Shown in pieces: positions 57,663 to 64,000 of a stretch of 64,000 bases of DNA (position 1 is its first letter; every line of letters starts with the position of its first letter). The stretch spans positions 124,001-188,000 of the forward strand of contig JARVKI010000077.1 of the NCBI GenBank assembly GCA_036674765.1, given 5' to 3'. The notes under the pieces were generated by a model. The model saw nothing but the letters and a program-made list of their open reading frames with translations. It was not told the DNA's origin and did no database searches. Origin of the DNA: Seiridium cupressi (lineage: Eukaryota > Ascomycota > Sordariomycetes > Amphisphaeriales > Sporocadaceae). Made by a program: the position numbers and the translations under genes.

Positions 57663-59350
57663 GGCTAATCATTCAGTTCACTTAACTTCGTCATTAAATT
57701 TCCTGTCTCCAGCCACTGGTGCCTCTTATAATGCAGGCCTAACTTTGGGGACCGTGTCTCGTTCCACCTTTGTGCATCCCTTCCGAAGTGCCTGAATCGG
57801 TTCCGCTGGGCCAGGTTTGTATGTCTTCTTTACGTGTGTTGCTGACATACTCGGTCAGTTTTTAGTTGAGAAGTTACATGATGCACACTGCTCATAAGAC
57901 TAATACATTCTTACTCTTGGTTGACGGTTTGAGTTAATCGCCGCGGCGAGTTTTACGGGTTTGAAAAGGGTCCGATTGATCTAACCAATCGGATTGTGAC
58001 AAACTCCTCCGGGCCCAGCATTCGCAGTGGGGAAGGGTCTTGCACTTCGCCTGTTTGCATTGTTCCCTTATCTTCATAATACTCAAGGTCCTAGAGCTTC
58101 GATGACTGATAGCATGTACCGTAACATCGTAATCACCGGCGTAGGCCCTGCTACAGCCGCTAGCTATCAAACCGCGTCGGCTACCGATGCACCTGAGGTC
58201 ATCGAGCCACGATACGCGGCGTATTCATCCCTGCCCTGAATGTGTGGAAACCCTCAATACCTGAGGCTTCTTCTAATCAGCCTACTGGACCGGTCTTCTG
58301 AGCCGACTATCCCCAATCTGCGCTCGTATGGATGGGATCCTCCGTGTAAAAGGAGATATAGCCACGATTCCGGGTGCTCAGATCAGGGGTCTTGCCCGAT
58401 CGCAGCTATTGACCTCCAGAGCCGAGGTCGTACCTGGTAAATTGTAATATTGAATTTCCAGATTGACCTGGTCTCGAACCAAAGCTTGGCAAATTTGACC
58501 TTTCCAGGACATGCATGGACTATATCTTAAATTTGGACCCATTTTTCCGAGACCTCCTGGAGATCGTGATGTCTTAATGATATATACAAATTGATTCTGC
58601 TTTGAACCCGAAAAACCGGCGTATAAACTTGTAAATGCTTTCAACTATGTTGTTTCCAGGTGAATCGAGGCGAGTTTCCTTCCCTGGTGTGCTTTCCTGG
58701 TAGGCGCCACTGAAAGTTAAATACCTACACCTTGCTATTCGATGCTACTATGTTTTCGCAAATGGAATTTCAAAACCTTGACACGTCTTTCCAGAATTGT
58801 GTTGTCCAATGTGTATTACATCACCGGCTGGATTGTGAATATGTTGTCGTTCTATCATCCCCTCGTATACAATATATGTGATTAATATACCTTATCTCTT
58901 GACCATGGACGATGAAGTAGCGCGTGGGTTATGCGGCGCCAAGTCCCTCATCCAAGGGTCCTCATTCAATGGTTTCAAGGTTTGAGAGGCATTGGATTAA
59001 TGGGTACAGCGCACGTCATATCAGCTCATAGCAGTATCTTTATACTTCGGAGTTACCCCGAGCCTCGGTTGGAAACTCTCTGCTCGGTGACTTACTTTGC
59101 TTTACGAAATAGACCGACTACACACTGATGCTCACTCAGCAGCTGTGGATCCTGCTGCCTCGCATTCAACCTGGGGCCTCTCGTCCGCCGAGCGCGCTGG
59201 CGCTTTATGTTGGTGCGTAGTCATGGTTACAGATCGACTTAATTCAATGTGAAATCCCGTGTCTGCTAACAAAATAGCTCCTGTGTTTTATCGAGGTCTA
59301 ATTCCAAGCCTTTTGTTCAAGTTTTCGAGTGCGAAGTACACACTGCAACC
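57663..59350. promoter_or_regulatory. Bidirectional intergenic region between P450 and PKS
   Basis: 1.69 kb between the divergent start codons. No convincing gene: open frames here are short and featureless. It probably holds the shared promoter; no specific regulator site could be assigned by eye. Confidence 0.45.
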
Positions 59351-62300
59351 ATGGAGGCTTTGCCGTCTCTCCTCATCTTCGGGCCCTTGGCTGCCTGGCC
59401 GACTGGCGATTACTTAAGAGGTATACGCAACGTCTTGGCCCGTCAGAAGCATCTAACTCCAGTAATCGAAGCTCTCAGGCAATTGCCAGAGCTATGGTCA
59501 ACTATGGTCGCCCAAGATCAAGCACTGAGCGCAGCGCCTGGTATCGCTGGCGCACGTCGTCTGGCCGAATGGGCCACCATTGATACGTCTCTCGGGGGAG
59601 CAGCAGATGAAATCGACTTTTTCGAGGGAGAGGAAATGCAGAATTCAAACGCTCTAGCAATGCCGCTGACCATCGCCGGTCACCTATGTCAATATATGGC
59701 CTATATGGAGCATGCTAACCACCAACATTCAACGCTCCTGAAGACGGCGGAGCAGACTGGTGGCATACAGGGACTTTGTGCCGGGTTGCTGAGCGCTGTA
59801 GCAGTTGCCGGCGCCACGGATGAAGTCGAGCTCGGTACTAAGGGGGCACTGGCAGTCCGACTCGCGTTTGCCATCGGCGCCTACGTCGACCTCGATGCTT
59901 TCACATCGGGTGAAACATGCTGCCTAGCAGCGCGCTGTAAAGCACCACAGACCTTGGAAGGAGTTGAGAGGATTGTCGAAAGCCACAGCCAGGTGAGTTA
60001 ATGCCGGCAGGTTCTATTCGCTGCTGCTGGTCGTCTCAGTGCGCTGATCGTAGACTCTTATTGGCTCTAGACCTATCTTTCCATCATCAAAGATACCCTG
60101 GACACTTCCATCACCGTCCCCAAGTCGCTCTATTCTACCGTGGCTCGTGAGCTAGCAAGCGAAAATGTGACTGTCCTCACGACGAGCATTTCTGGCCGTT
60201 ACCATACACCGGCGCATGAGGGCACCATCAGAAACATTATCAATGCCTGTGAAACACACGGCCACATCGATTTTGGTCGACAGGGCATTGTTAGGTCTAA
60301 TACGAATGGTCAGGTCATCACTGATGATGACGTCGTCTCGGTTCTACTGCGCTGTATTTTGGTCGACCGCTGCGATTGGAGATCAGTTACACAGCCCATC
60401 TCTTCAAGCCTTGAGAACGCCGACGGTCGTCCGATCATCCTGTCCATTGGAGCGGACGCCATCCCGTCCTCGATGGCTAAGAATTATTCTGTCATCAAAG
60501 GTGCTCCTCTGCTCCAGAATAGATACCCGCATGATGCTATCGCCATCATTGGCATGTCTTGCAAGTTGCCGGGCGCCGATTCCGTTGACGAATTTTGGCA
60601 ACTCCTCTTGGACGGAAAGTCAATGCTGGAGAGCGTCCCACCCGGTCGATTCGGCGAGGCTACAACTAGCTATAACCGCGGCGGTCCTGCTACTAAAAAC
60701 CGTAAATTCTGGGGCAATTTCATGCGCGATGTTGACGCCTTCGATCACCGCTTCTTCAAAAAGTCGTCCCGGGAAGCGGCTTCTATGGACCCCCAGCAGC
60801 GACTCCTGCTCCACGCCGCCTACGAGGCTATGGAGTCCTCGGGGTATTTTGCCGATCCAGCTAGACCCAGAGACGTCGGCTGCTACCTGGGGCTCTGTGC
60901 TGTCGACTACGACAGTAATGTCGCATCACACCCACCCAACGCCTTCTCCACCCTCGGTACACTGCGCGCTTTCTTGAGTGGCAAGCTCTCGCACTTCTTC
61001 GGCTGGTCTGGTCCATCTCTCACCTTCGACACGGCATGTTCCTCGTCCGCCGTGGCAATCCATACAGCATGCCAGGCGCTCCGGGCTGGTGAGTGCTCAC
61101 AGGCCGTTGCCGGCGGTGTGTCCCTTTTCACGACCCCCTATCTCTACGAGAACCTGGCTGCTGCCCACTTCCTGAGTCCGACTGGGGCAACGAAGCCGTT
61201 TGATGTGAAGGCCGACGGCTACTGCCGCGGTGAGGGCCTGGGTTTAGTTGTTCTCAAGAGGCTGTCGTCGGCCGTGAAGAACGGAGACGATATCCTGGGG
61301 GTGATCGCGGGGTCGGCAATAAACCAAAATGACAACTGCGTCCCCATCATGGTACCTCACGCGCCCTCACAGAGCACTCTCTATGATCGTGTGATCAGGC
61401 AGGCAGGCATACGTCCTCTTGACCTGTCATTCGTGGAGGCGCATGGTACGGGCACTCCAGTCGGTGATCCAATTGAGATGGACAGCATACGCAGTGTATT
61501 CGGCGGGCCCAAGCGGCGGAATCCGCTGTTTGTATCATCCGTCAAGGGCAACATCGGTCACTTGGAAGGTGCCGCTGGGGTGGCGAGCTTGATTAAAGCA
61601 GTTCTGCAAATGGAAAACCGCACGGCGTGCCTTCAGGCCTCGTTCAGTTCTCTGAATCCAAAGATCGCCCACGTGGACAAAGACCACATCGTCGTTCCCA
61701 CAAGAAGTCAGTCTCTACCCAGTGGGTTGCTGACCGCGATGATCAACAACTACGGCGCTGCTGGGAGTAACGCGACCATGATTTTGATGGAGCCCCCACA
61801 AAGAAAGGGCACAGTTTCCGAGTCAAAACTGTGCAAGTATCCCATCCTTGTCACAGCCAATTCAATCGAAAGTCTCCGCCTCTACTGCCAAGAGCTTGTT
61901 ACATATTGCCGGGGGAAGGCCGTAAAGCTTCCGAGTCTTGCCTATAATCTGGCCCGGCGCCAGAATCAAAATCTGCCGTACGCGCTCTTCACCACTGCAT
62001 CTAGTGTACAGGATATGCAGGATCAGCTCCTACGCCCAGGAATGGACGTAGAGGAGCGTCCCAAGACACCACCGCTTGTGCTTCTTTTCGGTGGCCAGAC
62101 TAAGAGCCACGTTGGTCTCAGTAAGCAGGCATGGCAGGATTCAGCACTTCTGCGCTTCTATCTTGACGCCTGTGACGGCATCCTATGCTCAATGGGCTAC
62201 CCCTCCATCTACCCGGAAATCTTCCAATTAGCACCTATCTGCGACACTGTAGTCCTCCACTCTGCAGTTTTCGCACTCCAGTACGCAAGCGCCATGTCGT

Positions 62301-64000
62301 GGCTCGACTCAGGCTTTACCATTGACGCCGTTATTGGTCACAGTCTGGGCCAGTTAACTGCTCTGTGTGTGTCCGGGGCATTGCCACTCCAGGATGGACT
62401 CAAACTTGTTGCTGGAAGGGCTTCGCTCATGCAGCAATACTGGGGCTCCGAACCTGGATCTATGCTGCTCGTAGAAGCAGATGCCGAGACGTTGTCAAGC
62501 ATCCCACACTCTGTGGAAGTGGCTTGTTACAACGGACCCTCCTCGCATGTCATAGTTGGAGATGAGGCACAAGTGGAAGCTTTCGAAGCCGAATTAAGTA
62601 AGAGGAACCTTCGTTTCAAGAGGCTCGCCGTAACCAACGGATTCCACTCTCGCTTCACCGAGCCTCTCATCCCTCATCTTGAACAGCTTGCATCGAGTCT
62701 TTGCTTCACCGACCCCAGCATCCGCCTGGAAACCTGCTCCGCTGGTCAGAGCTGGCCGAAACCCACAGCGAGACTAGTCGCCCTGCACACTCGGGAACCC
62801 GTGTATTTCGAACAGGCTGTGAGGCGATTGGCATCCTCCCTTGGGCCGTCCACTTGGTTGGAAGCTGGCTCCGACTCTGGCGTGACCGCGATGGCACGGC
62901 GTGCACTTGACAGTACTGACAACTCGGGCCATGCATTTCACGGCGTCAAGCTCAGTCAGCCAGCAGCCCTCGACCTCGTAGTGGATACCACCGTCCACTT
63001 ATGGAAGCGAGGCCATAAAGGGAACTTCTGGAATTTCCACCGCTTTCAAAGGAGAGATTATTCATTCATGAGGCTGCCCTCGTATCGCTTTGAAACGAAC
63101 AAACACTGGCTCCCGCTTTTGGCGCCAAGAGTGGTCACTGAACTCGATGCTTCCGCTTCTCCACAAACCGACCATCCTGCGACATTAATCACTCTGGTCG
63201 AAAGTAATGCGCAGGGCGTAGCTCGGTTCCGGGCGAATACGCAAGCGGAGAGCTATCAAAAGCTTGTCTCGGGTCACATTGTGGCAGGCCATCCTCTTTG
63301 CCCTGCGACGTTGTACATGGAGATGGCAGCTCGTGCGGCTTTGATTCTTGTGCCTGCCATGCAAAATGATTCTAATCCTCAGTTTTCGTTTCATGGCCTG
63401 GATATCGGGTCTCCGTTGGGACTAGCCAACGACCGAGTAGTAATCGTAGAGCTTGAGCCATTGAACAAGACGCCGTTGTCGTCAAGCTGGAAATACGCCG
63501 TCACAAGCCGGGTTGGCAACACCGACACGAGTCACGACCGAACACCCGCAAGTCCAGTTTTGCATGCGTCAGGAACCGTCTGCTTACAAGGCCCGGGCGA
63601 GGATCATGCGACAGCTCAACGTGAGTTCGAACGCTTCGAGCGGCTCATCACTATAGACACGATCAAGTCTTTGTTTCAAAATTTCGGATGCGAGTCTATT
63701 CGCGGTGCAATGCTGTACAAGGCGTTTGGGCGTGTGGTCGAGTACGCCGGCTGCTATCGTGGCGTCAAGGGCGTGGCCGCTATGGATAGTCGGATCGCTG
63801 GCATGGTAGAGATGCCGGCCGAAGCCAGAGAGAGCTATCTCACCACGGCCCTGACACAGCCGCCGCTGCTGGACAGTTTCATGCAGGTGGGGGGAGTTCA
63901 CGCCAACAATATATATCCTTGTGCAGAGGGTGATGTATACGTCTTCACGAAACTCGATCGGCTTCGGCTGGGACCTGGCTTCGCTGCGAAGTCCAACTCC
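59351..64000 (+). CDS. Non-reducing polyketide synthase (SAT-KS-AT-PT...), 3' end beyond window
   Basis: Iterative type I NR-PKS that builds an aromatic polyketide. Start at 59351 in a good context (CAACCATGG). Exons: 59351-59992 and 60071 onward (78-nt intron, phase 0); 1524 residues are visible and the frame is open to the edge. Domains: SAT (residues about 5-350) with GLCAG (Cys about 143) and GRYHTPAH; KS (about 370-800) with DTACSSS (Cys about 537), EAHGTGT and KGNIGHLEGAAG; AT (about 880-1180) with GHSLGQ (Ser about 972); PT (from about 1270) with GHIVAGHPLCPATLY (His about 1283) and LLDSFMQ (Asp about 1482). No KR, DH or ER is seen. ACP, any methyltransferase and the release domain lie downstream. 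The SAT and PT sequence style resembles the methylating NR-PKS groups; that is inference. Confidence 0.95.

Noticed and set aside
1..64000. CRISPR arrays, insertion sequences, operons
   Set aside because: Introns and gene content show a fungal nuclear genome; no spaced direct repeats or terminal-repeat transposons were seen.

Overview
The window comes from a filamentous ascomycete fungus (Pezizomycotina). Protein-coding genes are broken by short introns (about 46-190 nt) with GTRWGT-type donors. The gene content fits: GH43 and GDSL secreted hydrolases, a NACHT NLR, a HET fragment, Ytp1 and Prm10 homologues, and a non-reducing polyketide synthase. All exon structures were worked out by hand from reading frame and splice motifs; none has transcript support.

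Left part (1-25 kb), mostly ordinary genome. FAL1/eIF4A3 (cut by the left edge) and SF3A3/PRP9 are divergent over about 350 bp. They are followed by an AtuA-type (DUF1446) protein, a membrane protein of unknown function, a secreted GDSL esterase, an unknown Cys-rich protein with a tandem-repeat tail, a three-exon NACHT NTPase, an extracellular intradiol dioxygenase, a Ytp1-type membrane protein, a GH43 arabinanase, a fungal fruit-body-type lectin lacking its start, and a four-exon FMN-dependent 2-hydroxy-acid oxidase.

Middle (26-47 kb), decayed and sparse. A large PLP-decarboxylase-like gene with two modules is broken by stops and frameshifts. A Prm10/ThrE-type transporter gene looks intact. 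About 4.5 kb with no convincing gene follows, then a DsbA/FrnE-like oxidoreductase, a GNAT acetyltransferase, a broken HET-domain gene, a large membrane-protein pseudogene whose four in-frame stops are all of the kind C-to-T changes produce, a coiled-coil hypothetical protein, and a multi-exon P-loop GTPase-like gene.

Right part (47.4-64 kb), a probable aromatic-polyketide gene cluster running off the right edge. It holds an Ayg1-like alpha/beta hydrolase (7 exons), a LigB-type extradiol dioxygenase divergent from it, an aldehyde-dehydrogenase-like protein lacking the catalytic cysteine and glutamate motifs, a cytochrome P450 (5 exons), and a non-reducing PKS (SAT-KS-AT-PT visible) divergent from the P450. 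A workable reading is that the PKS makes an aromatic product, the Ayg1-like enzyme trims or hydrolyses it, the P450 oxidises it, and the LigB enzyme may cleave the ring. No cluster transcription factor or transporter was recognised inside the window.
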